From Eudorina sp. 2006-703-Eu-15 (Eukaryota > Chlorophyta > Chlorophyceae > Chlamydomonadales > Volvocaceae): 64,000 nucleotides of DNA. Shown piece by piece: positions 62,515-64,000 of this stretch; within the stretch, counting starts at the first letter, position 1, and every line of letters begins with the position of its first letter. Made by a program: the position numbers and the translations under genes. Below the pieces are notes generated by a model. It was given only the letters and a program-made list of their open reading frames with translations, was not told the origin of the DNA and made no database searches. The DNA is taken from contig BDSI01000115.1 of the NCBI GenBank assembly GCA_003117195.1, positions 62,001-126,000 of the forward strand, in the 5' to 3' direction.

Positions 62515-64000
62515 ACGTGCACCACACTGCGCGCACATGAAGTACGCAAGGCCCTCAATAAATCTGAAATTAATGCTATGTTGCTATACGTATAAACACA
62601 ATGTCCAAGGCTTGCTTGTGTGGTATGTCTCGAGCCCGAACGAACGAAGCTACAGATTGCACGATCTGCCGGCGGCGGACTACGGTACGGCCGGTGAAGG
62701 TACGCACATGAAGGTGATGAGTCTCCCCGTACGCACGGTGCACCTTCTGGTAGCAAGTCACGAGCCATATATAGGCGGGCAAAATGACGACGGTCCATGG
62801 CCAAGTAGTTGTTGCACAAGTCCTGACTGGACGAAGGAAATGCTCTGGACGCCGAAGTAGACAGAGCACCGGTACCTACCGGAGATTACCACCCTGGAGC
62901 TGCTACCGCGGCGGTCACCCCAGCGATAGCTAGGTGGCGCCGGTAATCGATGATACATGACGCAACTGCATGCGCTTTCGTTCCACCCATGGCTGTGCTT
63001 GAGTACTGCGTGGCCTGCTTGCTGCCATGCAACAAACCGCTTTCTGCCCCTCAGTCACAGTGTTATTACATAAGAGTTGACAACGTTAATTGTCACACAT
63101 CGGTGGGCACCCGGCTGTCTTCACCCTCACCGACCCCGCCGCTGTGTTGTTGTGTTGCCGTACATGTCGTGTTTTACGACACCCACCCCAGTCCGTCCAT
63201 CCCTTGCTACCCTTGCACATACATGCATGGACCATGGTAGTAATATATGACAAGCACGCACGCACGCCCTTCTGTTCGCTGTTGTTGTTCCGACGACAAA
63301 TGGCAAGTAACCGCGTGTCTATCTCACTCCTAGCTATCTAACGCCATGTGCATATGTATGTAATCATTATATCGATAGGTATGCATGGTTGCTTGGGTAT
63401 GCACGCTCGCCACCGGTTTTAGGCAGTTGGGGTCCTCCACCTGCCTTTCGTGAACGGATCCACCCCGCCGTCCCGTCGCCGTGCAACCAGCCACTGCCCC
63501 TAGCTAGCCAAACCCCGGCCTCGCTCTCCATGCATGTATGTACTTCATGCACGCATCCAGCAACCAACATGCATACACGCGCACAGGTAGGCCGCCCTCA
63601 AAACAAAATTATTGCTGCGCGCATGTATGGGTACACTGCAACGAAACCCTGACCTGACCAGCAGCCCCGGGAGGTCGGTAACCAAACCCCCCGGTAACCG
63701 AGCCGACGGGTAATCGACCCGGAACTGACCCGATCCCGATCCCCCCCTGTAACCGACTTCGTTACCGCCCAGTAACCGACTTATTTATGCCATAGGGCTT
63801 CATCGATCCATTTGTTGGTTGCCGCCTACTGGATCTCACAGTGCACACGCGCATGAGAGCTAGCTCCGCAGCCTCCGCAGATATATAGCTGGAGCGCGTG
63901 GTCATTGCTTGCTTAACTGGAATTCGCAGGGTTATCGCTCTAGCGCGGTCAGCGTGTCAGGGTGCCCGGCTGCCACCACCCGCCCTTGCGCCTGCTGCAG
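62515..64000. other. Right end of the window, no supported gene
   Basis: Short overlapping frames on both strands, CATGCATG clusters, and at about 63670-63782 a degenerate repeat with the unit GGTAACCGA or its relatives (CGGTAACCGAGC, TGTAACCGACTT, AGTAACCGACTT). No domain or splice pair was recognised. Confidence 0.45.

Overview
The window is nuclear DNA from a eukaryote, most likely a chlorophycean (Chlamydomonas/Volvox-like) green alga. This is inferred from intron-rich genes with GC-rich exons in a lower-GC matrix, donors mostly of the type GTGCGTG, GTGAGC or GTAAGT, very long Ala/Pro/Gly/Ser stretches inside proteins, an L1-like LINE, tRNA-headed short elements and much palindromic 4-mer satellite (ACGT, CATG, TAGC). 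No bacterial operons, CRISPR arrays or rRNA genes were seen.

Layout. (1) 0.4-10.4 kb, plus strand: a nine-exon gene for a ~2061-residue RING-finger, multi-membrane-segment protein with a ~1000-residue low-complexity insert; every exon junction keeps phase. (2) 10.4-16.2 kb: no convincing gene. (3) 16.2-35.6 kb, minus strand: an ~18-exon gene for a TRP/polycystin-like six-transmembrane cation channel whose C-terminal side carries Mind bomb-type SH3 repeats, then a long disordered tail; its intron between pore and S6 exons holds a 3.2-kb inverted-repeat transposon and a tRNA-headed SINE-like element. (4) 36-49 kb: a decayed LINE on the plus strand (38.5-45.1 kb, followed by a GC-rich probable 3' UTR), with two diverged copies of another repeat either side of it. 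(5) 49.3-57.0 kb, minus strand: a multi-EF-hand protein, with two non-autonomous hAT-type elements in one intron, each with target-site duplications. (6) 57.3-60.6 kb, minus strand: a five-exon gene for a four-helix-bundle/coiled-coil/U-box protein. (7) 60.6-64 kb: non-coding, holding a complete 352-bp miniature LTR element (TRIM-like) with 91-bp LTRs and a perfect 5-bp target duplication.

Three minus-strand genes (U-box protein, EF-hand protein, channel) lie in one orientation. With the RING protein they look like a calcium-signalling and ubiquitin-signalling neighbourhood; that link is inference from domains and proximity only. Exon models were built by hand from splice sites and reading phase, so uncertain junctions are stated where they occur.
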